Source: Epiperipatus broadwayi (taxonomy: Eukaryota > Onychophora > Udeonychophora > Euonychophora > Peripatidae). From it: a stretch of DNA of 64,000 nt. The DNA lies in NCBI GenBank assembly GCA_028023455.1, contig JAQFVV010006255.1, positions 5,932,001 to 5,996,000 on the forward strand, written 5' to 3'. Below are positions 22,691 through 33,880 of the stretch, in pieces. The notes under the pieces are model-generated. The model did no database searches, was not told where the DNA came from, and saw nothing but the letters and a program-made list of their open reading frames with translations. Position 1 is the first letter of the stretch. Every line of letters starts with the position of its first letter. Position numbers and translations under genes: made by a program.

Positions 22691-22975
22691 TTAGCTTGAT
22701 CCCGATCCATTATCTATCTCCATTTCTACTTCTATACCCCATATCCCAAGTTTTGTCATGAACTTGTTTTCTACTATTGCTTTCATATTTTTAATTATAT
22801 GAATGCCGTTCAATTTTCTTTTCTGGTACTTTTTATTTTCAGCACCATAATACTTCTGTACAGTTTCAACCTTTGTACATACTTTTGCTAGATGCCCTCT
22901 AGCTTTACACCTGTAACACATCTCATTCATTTGCAAAACTGTGCAAAATGACCTTTTGCTCCACAGCAGTAACAA
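22691..22975 (-). pseudogene. Gypsy gag zinc knuckle and protease start
   Basis: Shows CYRCKARGHLAKVC, a CX2CX4HX4C retroviral-type zinc knuckle that binds RNA. About 55 residues later comes EVEMEIDNGSGSS, the place of the aspartic protease motif. The usual D-T/S-G-(A/S) is here D-N-G-S, a change expected to inactivate it. Upstream gag sequence (to about 23580) is visible only as broken frames. Confidence 0.8.
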
Positions 22976-23706
22976 ATAACTTTTCTATTTTTACATTGAC
23001 AACTTCCAATTTTTTGTTCTCCTGTGTTCTTTCTGTTTACACACTAACATTTTTTTGGATCTTTCTCAGTTTTATTTCTGAATGGAAGAAGCTGTTCATC
23101 TACTAGCTCATATGCTATTTCTTTCTTAATTGCCATTTTGTATGTTAAATCTACTTAAATAAGTAAATTTTGCCAGAGTCTATCATCTGCAATCTCCCGT
23201 AGTTATTGATCCAACAGTACTTGATCTACAAAATCTGTATAACTACAGTTTTTGACAATTTTCTCAATGCTATATCATACTCTTTTATAGTCTCACCGTC
23301 ATAGTGCTTTCTATTTCTTAGTGTTAATCTGGCTATGTGATGAGATGGTTTCAGACTAAAATGATCATTCAATTTTTTTTATGTCTTCATACATGATTGA
23401 CTTATTTATTGATTGCTCAACATATTTATTTATAATATCAATAACTTTACATCCTGCCAGACAACATTATTTTCTGTTTATTCTCTTTAATATCATTAAG
23501 TACAAAAAAAATTTCGATTTGCATAATATACACTGGCCATTTTATTGCATTACCTATAGCAAACTCTGATATATTTGATTGCCCCCAAAGACATTTTTGA
23601 TCCTAGGAAACAAAATATTCTTACACTACCTATATTTCTTTCTAACTTATTACTTAGTTTCCTACAGCTAGCTTCAGATTTTTTGACTGTGTCAACTTTT
23701 ACTATT

Positions 23707-24579
23707 TATCTGCTATCAAAAAAACAATGTAACAGATCACAGTAAAATCTGATAACTGGGAATTAAATAAATTCAATTACCCAATATAATGAAAATTATT
23801 TATTTATTGAATAAACAGACAAACTATATAAACCACTAGGCAATCCCCATTATCATTTAGCATTCAATTGCAATTCTGAGTTGCACATCTAAACATATAA
23901 ATGTATTTCATTAGAAACAGTTCTATTTTTTTAGTCCACTATATTCATTAATAGTTTAACCGACAAAATAAAGTAAGATTACCCTCTGGTAGTAATTCTT
24001 TTGTGAGCCTTCTCAGCCATATAAAAATTAATGATAAGATCAGGGCGATCTGTATGGAATCTTAACCAGCTCATTAACCTTCAGGTATCTGTTGTCTGGG
24101 ATAGGAAACTCTTCGATGTCTGTGGCTACAGCTCATGACGATCTTGATCCACTAATGCCTGAACACAGAGAACCTTCATGAAAAGCAGTGAAAACACAGA
24201 ACTGTTATCGCACAAATTTCTCCCTATTTATATGTCCCTGCATATTTTCTTATCTTTGCACTAATTAAATCTTGACTTACAGATTTAATTAGTCTATTTT
24301 AATTTAATTCAAAACAAATCTTTTTATCTTTTAATTTACATTTTTCTTACCACTATTATTTCATTAATTAACGAACAGGACTTTAGCATTTCACACATTT
24401 TGTAGTTAATTATTTCTTATCTTTTCTTCTGGAGTAATTTAATTTTTTTTCTTTGAAAACAATGTGCTTTTATGATTTCCAACTTTTAGGTTTCCAGTGA
24501 TTATAATTTATATTATACAATTCTTTTTCTAGTTTTTTCATCTACCAGATAATTTTTGTTTTTATATAAATATAACATA
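23707..24579 (-). repeat. 5' LTR of the gypsy element
   Basis: Upstream LTR in element orientation, beginning TGTTATATTTATATAAAA on the - strand at 24579. It is about 50 bp longer than the other LTR because of small insertions. It would contain the element's promoter and polyadenylation signals; I cannot place these exactly. Confidence 0.8.
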
Positions 24580-24779
24580 TGAACATAATAAGTTTATTTG
24601 GCTTTTTAAAATAATGAAATACAATTCCAATTCATTGCTAATTGGAAGGTTAATTCTTATTCTTCTGATTGTGCTTATTATCATTCTAATTAAAATGACT
24701 TCCAATAGAAAAGTTGTCTGCATGATAAGTCTATAGTCACGATAGAATTGTAGTGATATTAACAAGTTTTAAATTAATG

Positions 24780-25600
24780 TATATTATGTAGCCTTACCGA
24801 CCAGTGATGACCTTCCCACAGGTGCAGGAGCAGGTTCACACATACAGGTGGTCAGCACCATAATACCCTATGGGTTTTCTTCTGCAGAGTATGAATCCTC
24901 TTATAGACAGTATACTCCACCTATCAATATTAAAATATCTGGTTCTTATTCCAACTTAAAGTTTATCTTAGGTTCTTCTTAAAATTTGAAATCTTATCTC
25001 AGGTTCTTTATTTAACTTTAGATTCTTCTTAAAATTTTAAATCTTATTTCAAGGTTCAAAAAATGTACTTGACACAAGAAAATAATAACGGTAATAATAA
25101 ATACTTTAGAATTCTTAAAATGTAATAATTATTTAAGTTCCACAAATAGAAATGCAATTATGCAATAATAAAGTATCTAACCTTTAAATAACATATGGCT
25201 AGCATATAAAACATAATATTTTAAAATTCTTCAAATATAAACATTTTATTTCTGCCACCTCTAAATATATCTAATTTTGATATCTTCTGATATGAACTTG
25301 CAACAAATACTAAATGAAATAATACAGCAGATATAAAAACAATAAACACAGTATTTATCTTGTTATAATGCAGGTGAAATAAGTAATAAGCAAAATAGAT
25401 AAATAAAATTTTATGATGACCATTCAAATGTACTCTTTTTTAAAATAATGAATAAAAAGTTTTATTGAACTAGATTTTCTGAATAATGAATGTAATAATG
25501 ACAACAAAGGAGAAAATATAAATAGCAAAAATATTTATTTACATGATAAGATAGCATTTAACACAATATTTTATTTACAATATATATTACTTTTAATTTA
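24780..25600. other. Unassigned sequence, possible LINE 5' UTR
   Basis: A less AT-rich block (24795-24930) is followed by a degenerate duplication of 'aggttcttcttaaaatttgaaatcttat' type (about 24967-25060). It lies just upstream of the LINE at 25.6 kb and may be its 5' untranslated region. No direct proof. Confidence 0.3.
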
Positions 25601-25656
25601 ATTCTTTATCTAATAATGATATATTCAATATTTGTGATGAAGATACATCTCCCTCA

Positions 25657-26304
25657 TTGCAAAATATTTTTAATAATGATTCAGCTTCGGTGGCTAACTT
25701 AGACCAAGATGAAATCAATAGTATTATTTCTCAGTTTAATGAATCTATCCCTGATCAGCTTCTAAGATCTTTCATCAACTACACTAATGAAAAATCAATT
25801 GTTCTGGCAGTTACAAACAGAAACAAAGATCTTTTTAGATTTCCTGTTGATCATTTTTGCCAAGAAATTACTGAAAAAAAATTATGTTCTCATATTTATC
25901 AATTGCTAAATCACCCAAATAATAGGTATCTTATAATTCAATGTCATAATATTCTACAGAAAAGCATTTTACTAAATTCTCTTAAAATCATTAACAACAA
26001 AATAGTGGTTAATGTAAACATGAACAGGCCAGTAATCTTATCAGGCCATATAAGAAACTGTTATTTGAATTTCGGGCAACATGATCTCCAAAAATTATTA
26101 AAACCTTATGGTTCAATTTCAGAGTTCAAATATATATTGGAAAAAAGAGCAAATACTGAAGTCATTACAAACTCTGCTCTATTTAAATTATCACTGATTA
26201 AAGGTGTGTCTCCTACTTCAATTCCTACAATTCATTGTGCAGAGTCAGCTCCTCTTATAATTTCATTTCGGGGTATTCCCCACAGTGTTTCCTATGCCGT
26301 CTAA
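25657..26304 (+). pseudogene. LINE ORF1 protein, N-terminal part
   Basis: 215 residues of a probable nucleic-acid-binding ORF1 protein. No catalytic motif. The C-terminal end runs into the start of the zinc-knuckle region and then loses frame: the expected Gly-Tyr/Met-x-Pro lead-in is present at about 26265-26280, but the CX2C part continues one frame over. A one-base change in the G run near 26270 would explain it. The start at 25657 is the first Met in an open stretch; the frame may extend upstream. Confidence 0.7.
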
Positions 26305-26996
26305 GAACACATCTCATAAAAGACTGCCCTGCTAGAATTTGCATTAAATGCAAGGGAAGAAACAGCAAATTCCATAACTGTGATAGGTCTTCAAATCAAA
26401 ATATACTTGCTACATTACAATCACCTTCAGAATTATTCATACAGCCTCAAGCTCATGAAGTTCTGATGCCTATATTTCCTGTAAAGAACCATATTGTAGA
26501 AGAACAAAGTCATGAAGTTCTGATGCCTGTACTTCCTGTAAAGAACCATATTGTAGAAGAACAATCTGACATGCAAATGATTATAGATAACAAGTCACAC
26601 TTAATGGACTCTGATTCGGATGGAATTATGACAACAAATTATTCTTATACTCGTCAAAAATCCAAAAGAAAGGCAGGAGGAGGTAATAGGAATTTTATTG
26701 AAAAATCACATTCAATGACTTCTGAGGATTTGTCAGACTCAAATAAAAGTTCTTCTGGAAATGAATTGTGCAAAACAAATGTCAAGAGCAAAAAACTTAA
26801 AGCTGACAATCTGAAATTAACATTAATTAAATCTCAGATGTCTGACATCACTTCTAAAGGGAATTCAAACATGGACAAGATTTCTACAAAAAAAGTCACT
26901 CCTCAAAAACTTATGGATATTGAACATAAAATTAATATTACAGATAACCTTGATAAAAAACATGATAAGATTGAAGAATCGTCACTCATACTCTAA
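26235..26996 (+). pseudogene. LINE ORF1 protein, zinc-knuckle and C-terminal part
   Basis: Begins in frame with CFLCRLRTHLIKDC, a CX2CX4HX4C knuckle, followed by the second Cys-rich motif CIKCKGRNSKFHNC. Such paired knuckles are usual in ORF1 of L1/Tx1- and R1-like LINEs. Then comes an exact-style duplication of about 19 residues (HEVLMPIFPVKNHIVEEQ and HEVLMPVLPVKNHIVEEQ, about 26454-26567). The tail is Ser/Lys-rich, low in complexity, hydrophilic and probably disordered. It stops at 26994, about 80 bp before ORF2. Confidence 0.75.
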
Positions 26997-27078
26997 ATGG
27001 TTTTTTTTAAATATACAAAATATCTAGACTCAAGCTAATTCTTTAAACTTTTTTTTTTTTTTTCTTTATATATATTGA

Positions 27079-27360
27079 ATGAAATTAAAAATATCTGGCT
27101 TAAATGTCCGTGGGCTTAACTCTGATAAAAGAGTTGATGCTCTTGCTCACTGGACAAAGAAGTTTTTGCCTCATTTAGTTTGTTTGGGAGAGACAAAATT
27201 ACATATTAATTCAAATCAAAAGATAATTGACAAATTGCACAGATTAGGCTACTTTCATTATTCTACATCTAATAGCCCATCAGCTGGGGTTGCTCTTCTT
27301 ATTCCTTTCCAATCTCTGATACAAAATTTCAGAATTAGCTTTTTAAACTCTATAATTTAA
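27079..27360 (+). pseudogene. LINE ORF2, APE endonuclease N-terminal part
   Basis: Starts MKLKISGLNVRGLNSDKR, the first strand of the endonuclease/exonuclease/phosphatase fold with the catalytic Asn (NVRGL). It continues with LVCLGETKLH, which holds the catalytic Glu of the family. The frame closes at 27358. The next conserved piece, ILLGDFNST with the catalytic Asp-Phe-Asn, sits near 27495-27520 in another frame. The enzyme nicks target DNA to prime reverse transcription. The ATG follows a run of T about 80 bp after ORF1. Confidence 0.8.
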
Positions 27361-27565
27361 TCTTTATAACCATTTGTATAAACTCTTTCAAATTCAATGT
27401 AGTTTTTTTTTACTTAAACAAAGATATTGGGCTCATTCATTATCAAATACATCTCATTAATTTAGGACTTATCTCAAATCCTTTTCCTACAATTCTTCTT
27501 GGAGACTTCAACTCTACTTATGACTGTTTCAATTCAAAATTTTTACACCTTCTAAATTCTCATTC

Positions 27566-29800
27566 ATGTGTGCACAGGGTTTTTCCCCACATGATGCATG
27601 TTCATTTTATACAAAGAAATTTTCTTCTCTTATAGACCTATTATATTACTCTCCGGAACTACACTTCTTCATCAATCCATCTTTACAACCATTACCTTTC
27701 TCTGATCATCATGCTATTATGCTTGATCTGACATTAGACTTACCCAATCAAACCTATGTACACCTTAAATCTACAATAAGAATTTTGCTAAAATCTGCTA
27801 CACCAGAGGCGATTATCTCTGAAGCTTATATTTTTTTCAAGAAAATAGACATCCTAGCTCTTCCACCAGCTGAATCTTGGTTTGCTTTTATAAATATTCT
27901 TAGTTCTTTGATTTCTCATTACACCAGAAAGAATAAAGGGCCGATTGGGTTACTTAAGAAAGCAGATAGCTTAATTACAACATTGAAAGATATACCTCCA
28001 ACACCAGCATCTGTACAGGTTATTATTGACCTGAAGCAACAATATGTAGAGACGCACCAAATCCTAATAGACTATCTGGCTACTAAAAAGGCAAGGCTTT
28101 ACCTCTTTAAACCTCATAACTTCTCAAGGGGATATATAAGGTGGGCTATGGGTTTTCAAAGTAAGTCTAAAATTCCATCAGCAATCACAGTGAATAATAT
28201 AATTTTCTCGGGTAATAGCATGATTTTACAAATTTTAAATCATTATAAATGCAAGCTAGTAGATGTTTCACAGAATTTGGTGCTTGATACATCTATATAT
28301 TCTTGTGAGACAATTCATGGTATAAGTAATGATGATATTAGAGCTAAACTCTCATCCATGCCTGATAGAATACACCCTGGAATCCATGGAATACCAAAAT
28401 TCATGTTCAAACATCTTGAAGCCTTCACAGTACCAATAGTGAGTAGAATGATTGATCTACTTGCCTCAGGTCCCCTTACAATTGATCAACTCTATCCCAT
28501 TGCGATGGTCCCATTTCTTAAGAGTGCTATTATCCCATCGCCTCTGGAGAACCTTAGACCAATCTCGATGACTCCATTGTTTATTAAACTGATTGAAGCA
28601 ATTATCAAAGATAAAATTCAAAATCTCATTCTGCCTTTTATCTCTAGTTTTCAATTTGCAAAGAAAGGTAGTTCCACAGCTGAGGCACTCTGCCTATTCA
28701 GGTTAATTACGGATTATACAAGAAAAAATAAAAAGTCAAAGCCAATAGTTGTCCAACTTGATATTTCAGCTGCTTTTGACTCGGTTAGAATTCCTCAACT
28801 AATACATCTTCTAAGTGGTCTGAACATTCCCACAGGTATAATGAACATCATTACTAACCTTCTATTAAACAGACATATTGCAATATCATTAAATGGAAAA
28901 ATTTCAAACTCATTCACACCTACCAAGTCGATTCCACAGGGTTCTCCTCTTAGTCCCTTACTCTTCATTCTATATATAAATCCATTCCTTAAATCTTTAG
29001 AGATGAATCTTCCTGGATTGTACATTCCTGGTATCAATAAATCCATTCAGCACATGTCCTACATGGATGATGTGGCAGTGTTCTTACCATCTAGAAAATT
29101 CATACTGAAACTAATTCAAATTATGGACAATTTCACCATAGAGTCAGGTCTTGCGTTTAATCTTAGAAAATCTGCTGTATGGAGACTTTCATCTGGAAAA
29201 TCCATTCCACCCCTTTTCACAGCTATGCCACAAAAATTTTTGGGCTTACCAATGAGTCTCTCTCATGCAGCAATGAGGAAATTAATACAAGACACTATCA
29301 TGAATTCTGCAAGAAAAATAATTGATTCACATTCAAAAGTTTATACATCATTATTTGCAAAAGCAGCCCTACTCAACATGTTACTGTTCCCCAGAATTGC
29401 TTACTACATGCCGTTCATTAAATTCTCATCAAAATTTATCCAGAATATAAACTCTCTTTGCTCTAGATTAATGTGGAAGGGTAAAACTGTTGCTATTAGC
29501 TTAAGAAGAGTGCAGAGACCAACAAGACTTAATGGCTTGTCACTGCATTCACTTCATGTTCTTTGTCTACAGAAATCAAATAACCTCATTACAAGACTTA
29601 ATGGGATTTTTCCTGGTGACTCACCTTTTCTATCTATTCATCCTACAGATACTCCACTTCCAATTAATGATGGTTGGATGACACAAGTCTTAATTGACAT
29701 TGCAAAAATTCTCACACCTTTAACTCAAATAAAACCAACGAAACTTCATTATTGGGATGCCTATCTTCTTTTTTTTTTCAACAATTATCCCAGATCATAG
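27566..29800 (+). pseudogene. LINE ORF2, endonuclease end plus reverse transcriptase
   Basis: A 744-residue open frame. It begins inside the endonuclease (SSLIDLLYYS, then SDHHAIML with the catalytic Ser-Asp-His). A spacer leads to the RT: LENLRPISMTPLFIKLIE (motif 1), QFAKKGSSTAEAL (motif 2), VVQLDISAAFDSV (motif A, catalytic Asp at about 28760), PQGSPLSPLLFILYI (motif B) and SYMDDVAVF (motif C, double Asp at 29066-29071). The thumb follows (KFLGLPMSLSHAAM). All RT catalytic residues are present. Upstream and downstream frameshifts separate it from the rest of ORF2, so the copy is probably dead as a whole although the RT core is preserved. Confidence 0.9.
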
Positions 29801-29852
29801 CATTCTCACCTGTACAAACTTTGCCATTATAAAGAAATATAAAAGATGTAAT

Positions 29853-30319
29853 CTAGAGCCAAAATATTTGACTTTCTTCTAAAGCTAAATCTCAATGCCC
29901 TTCCAACAAGCCACTTTCTTGTGATGTATAGAGGTTTTTCATCTTTGGACCCTGTTTGCTCACTCTGCCATAGGGAGGATGATACCATATTTTACATTTT
30001 CAATGATTGTTCCTCTCTTCAGGGCTGTAGAATATTGATTAATAAAATTTATACACCAAAACATCCAATTATCAACACACTCATAAAAGGTTTTACTTAT
30101 GGGGATTTTGCAATTATAAGAAGTGCAACTTTCATCACTTTCTGTCTATGGTTTGTCAGATGCTTCCTAATCTTCAAGTCTGTTATACCTGATCCAGCAT
30201 TAATTTTTTTACAAAAATTAAAAGATATCAAAGAAAGAGATTTGAAGTTAGCTCCTCACCTAATAGCAAATTCCACATGGAATCTTATTAATATTGCCAA
30301 ATTTAATGTTATTTTATAA
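29853..30319 (+). pseudogene. LINE ORF2 C-terminal zf-RVT region
   Basis: After a frameshift near 29800-29860 the ORF2 tail continues (RAKIFDFLLKLNLNALPTSH, then DPVCSLCHREDDTIFYIFND followed by Cys). Its Cys-Cys-His-like-Cys pattern (CX2C...C) matches the zinc-binding RT-associated domain; the usual His before the last Cys is replaced. The frame stops at 30317, close to the element's 3' end. Confidence 0.8.
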
Positions 30320-30385
30320 TTTTTTTCTTTATTGTAAACATAGTTGAATAAACCTATTTTTGATACTAAATGGATTTAAAAAAAA

Positions 30386-31639
30386 TATTAGTATACTTTA
30401 CAATAAATATTTATTTCCTAAGCATTCCTACAAGAATTATAATAAAAGCACTTATTATTACCCCCAAATTCTTGCATTTTATCTAATACTGTCCTTTCAA
30501 TATTATGTATACAGAGCAAAATAACACATATATACCCATACAAGGGACACTAGTATACTATTAAATACTTTACAAAAACCATGACTGAAAATCAGTGTGG
30601 GAATATACTTATGAATTTTGTAAAGATAGCAAAATACACTAGTCCAATACTACTAATACCTGTGAGTGGCAAGGACATAAGTATGTTCAATACTAACAAT
30701 ATATTTTAAATTTAAATTGCAGTAGAGCCAATAACATAATTATCAAAATGGACATGTCTTAAAATATTCTAAGATATTTAAAATACACATTAATACTAAC
30801 TTATAGGCAAAGTGATTGACAGAAAATACAAATTGTCATCCAGTAACTATATGCAGGCAGTGCTGGAAAATAAATAAGTGATGCTCTCACTCATGGAGGG
30901 GCTTCATGGTTATAAAAAGCAGTAAAATATTCTCATAAAATGCCTAAATTCATATCTGTCTTCAAGCAGCATACCAATTAATACCCACGTGAGGCATGAG
31001 TTTAATAATAATAATAAATAAATAATCAACTCGCACACACATTCATAAGCATTCAAACACATACATTCGATCTAACAATAAGTGTATACTGACACACCAT
31101 AATTGCATAACTATATTAAACATTAAATTTTATACACTATCTAAATTCATACATTTCAAAACACTCGTAAACATTTATATTTTGATATAGAAGGCTATTC
31201 TATCCTGGGTACGATAATTCATTTTTATTAAGCTGAAATAATAATGATAAGAATTCCCAATAGTAATAATAACTTCTCAAATAAATCTTTTACGAAAATA
31301 TTTTTTAGCAAGTCCATTTCACATATGTGTGCCATCATAAATACATTTTATAGCATCATAAATAATAATAATAATTCAGAATAGGTCATAAATTATAACT
31401 ATATGATACTAATAATAATTTCAAATATATAAAACATACACTATATTTTGTTTACCCATTTTAAAAATTTAAAGGAGTAAAGTTCTTTCATTTTACAATG
31501 AAATTAATCCCTTCATTTTGATAGATTAAATACACATACAACAGTTCGGAGCATGAATACTTTTATAGCAATGTCTGCCATGGAAATACAAACTTGATAA
31601 CAAATGATTTGAGTTAATCCGTTTTTTATAAAATCTTTA
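30386..31639. other. Intronic AT-rich sequence, nothing recognised
   Basis: Contains short AAT/AATA microsatellite runs (for example about 31004-31025 and 31363-31373). No gene or transposon signal recognised. Confidence 0.5.
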
Positions 31640-32542
31640 TTTTTTGTACAATGCTTACATAACACCCATCAACATCGACAGTTTCGATTGCCCCTGCAAT
31701 CTTCTTCAGAACTATAAAATATATACACATAAATATAAATCACACAAACTATATATAAATTATATACCCTTATAAAATCCATACATATATATATTCATAA
31801 AAATATACAAACATATCTATAACTTGTATATCCCCTCAAATACATGAATACTCATAAAATAAACCTTCTAACACTTTAATTTTAATCTTTTCCCTTTTTC
31901 TTTTTCATTAAAATTCTTTAAATTTTTTTATACATTTACTATATATACATCTATTTATTTTTTATTCATTATTATTATTATTTTATTTTTTCATATATAT
32001 ATATTTTTTTATTATATTTTTTTATGCTATTTTATATCCTTCAAATATACTTGTTCTTATTATTAATTTTTATTTTTTTATATTTTTTTATTTTTTATCT
32101 TATACCACTTAAACCTTTTAATTTATTTTTTTTATATTATTTTATTGAGCTCCTATATATCTCATATATCTACAACTTAACCAAACTTTTCATCATACTC
32201 TATATTTAAAATTTATTACATAAACTATTATAAACAGAAAACCATGTTTAATTCCTACTTATTTTTTTTATTTATTTATTATATTAATAATCTTAATTAA
32301 CTCTAACACTTAATTCTTAATTTTACCTTTTAAACTTTATCTTTCACGTTTCAGTTAAACCGTTTTTTATTTACTTTGCATTTAAATCTATAGCTTCCAT
32401 ACTTTAGCTCTCTCTATTGCTATTTTTGCCAATTAATTTTCTACCTTAACTTTAATTTTATTTTTTTACTTTTATTATATTAACTTTTGTACTAAAATTC
32501 TCCTCAATCCGAAATCATTGTTCATTTTTGGTTTAATACTAT

Positions 32543-32815
32543 TTATATAAATAGCTTCTTTAATCTTTCTTTCCCTCTTTCTGTAAAATGTAACATTCTA
32601 ATACATTCTTTATTAAACTCATGTCCTGTCTCCAATCTGTGCATGTATATTGGTGAATTTCTATCATATTTATGCTGCATCAATCTCTTATAAATTGATT
32701 TCTTAGTTTTTCCAACATAATTCATTACCTCTTTATTTTTAATTTTACAATCTTTACAATTAATTTCATAAACTCCATTTATTTTATTATACTCTGTTTT
32801 ATTTAAACATTCATA
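32543..32815 (-). pseudogene. Penelope-like GIY-YIG endonuclease domain
   Basis: In the frame next to the RT, the sequence NGVYEINCKDCKIKN gives the GIY-equivalent (GVY) and paired cysteines. MNYVGKTKKSIYKRLMQHKY then gives the YIG-equivalent (YVG) and the catalytic Arg position, followed by RNSPIYMHRLETGHEF (histidine pair) and a final basic helix. One frameshift at about 32815 separates it from the RT. It nicks target DNA in intact elements. The visible domain is complete. Confidence 0.85.
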
Positions 32816-32816
32816 T

Positions 32817-33851
32817 TTATTCTCTAATATTCCTATTATATTTTTTTCTTTTTTTATTAACTATTTTTACTTTCAATACTTCAGTAAACTTTTTATTAAT
32901 TTTGTTTATAATTCTATTTAAACTCTTAACTATATAATTATTTTCTGTTTTTAAACCTCTATAAGCTGTTTCTTTCTTATTTATCTCTTTATCTCTCTTT
33001 TTATATTTATTCTTCATCTTCTTTGCTATCTTTTTAATATTGTTATCCAGAAACTTTTCTGGATATTCATAACTCATTAATTCTTCTTTAATTAACTTTT
33101 TTTGTTTATTATACTCATCTTCATCTGAACAATAATTTATTGCCCTATAAATTTTAGAATATATTGTACTTCTCTTATATTTTATATCTATATTTGAAAA
33201 CCAATTAGCAATATTATATATATTCTTCTTATATATTGATGTCTCCACCTTACATTTTCCTTCCTTATAATATTTCCTTAATTCTATATCTAAATATACT
33301 ATTCTATTATTTTCTTTCTTTTCCATAGTAAATTTAATGCCTTCATCTATTTTATTTACTTCTTCAATAAATAAATTTATCTGCCTCTGCGACTTGTTAA
33401 ATATTAATAAGTAATCATCAACGTATCTTTTAATAAATATTGGTGCATTACCACTTCCCAACATTATCTTTTCTAATTCTTCCATATAAATTGTACTTAA
33501 AACCCCACTTAAGGCTCCCCCTATTAACAAATCTTTCTTTTGCTTATAAAAACCTTCTTTATAATTAAATGTTATTTCCTTACAACATATTTCTATAATT
33601 TGTCTTAATTTTTCTATTGGTATTTCCACACTTTTATTATTATCTCTTTCATATCTACCAGTTAATATTTCTATTGCTTTTTTTACGTTAATATTCATAT
33701 ACATTGATATTACATCCATCTTAACAAAAGTTAATCTATACCCATTATATTTATCTACAACCTTTCTTATATCATTTATTAAAATCTTATTATTTTTTAT
33801 AAATGAACTGCTCCCTTTATCTATATACTTTTTCAATATTTTATTTGCCAT
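32817..33851 (-). pseudogene. Penelope-like reverse transcriptase
   Basis: A 344-residue frame with FVKMDVISMYMNINV (motif A, equivalent to 'DVxxLYTNIP' with the catalytic Asp), LIGGALSGVLSTIYMEELE (motif B region), RYVDDYLLIF (motif C, catalytic double Asp) and an extended Lys-rich C-terminal linker. Family proteins carry about 200 more residues upstream, so the copy is 5'-truncated; the Met at 33851 is internal. The frame ends just before the GIY-YIG domain through a frameshift. The RT core looks catalytically complete from motif A on. Confidence 0.9.
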
Positions 33852-33880
33852 CCATAATGATTCCTTTATTAAATTTTCAT

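Larger units (their letters stand above)
19111..24579 (-). mobile_element. Ty3/gypsy LTR retrotransposon, complete in layout but decayed
   Basis: Two long direct repeats (19111-19932 and 23707-24579) flank gag-pol relics read on the - strand in the order zinc knuckle, protease, RT, RNase H, integrase, which is the Ty3/gypsy order. TATG occurs directly outside both ends (19107-19110 and 24580-24583), a plausible 4-bp TSD. A purine-rich tract just inside the 3' LTR (plus-strand 19933-19950, CCCCCC core) fits the polypurine tract. I cannot identify a tRNA primer site. Frames are broken throughout and no envelope-like frame is seen. The LTRs differ by many substitutions and indels, so it is old. 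It sits antisense inside the ABHD intron. Confidence 0.85.
25600..30345 (+). mobile_element. L1/Tx1-like LINE, near full length, decayed
   Basis: A two-ORF non-LTR retrotransposon on the + strand. ORF1 has a zinc knuckle (25657-26996). ORF2 has an APE-type endonuclease, an RT and a C-terminal zf-RVT finger (27079-30319). Several frameshifts break it, but reading frames remain long (up to 744 residues), so it is younger than most TEs in the window. It lies in sense orientation in the first visible ABHD intron. The 3' end falls in an A-rich stretch near 30340-30385. I did not find a TSD. A second, more decayed relative lies on the - strand at 44.2-46.3 kb. Confidence 0.85.
31640..33880 (-). mobile_element. 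Penelope-like element, second family, 5'-truncated
   Basis: On the - strand an RT frame (32817-33851) is followed by a GIY-YIG frame (about 32543-32815) and roughly 0.9 kb of T/A-rich 3' untranslated sequence. This ends in the family tail 'GTTCTGAAGAAGATTGC...GCAATCGAAACTGTC' near 31677-31711. The 5' side, including RT fingers, is missing. The RT is open for 344 residues, so this is one of the younger autonomous-type relics. The related inverted pair at 8787-10424 has only the tail. Confidence 0.85.

Noticed and set aside
28466-29046. - strand open frames inside the LINE RT
   Set aside because: Antisense shadows of the strongly supported RT frame on the + strand.
32024-32209. 61-residue hydrophobic + strand frame
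   Set aside because: T/A-rich 3' untranslated part of the Penelope element; its apparent membrane character comes from poly-T codons.
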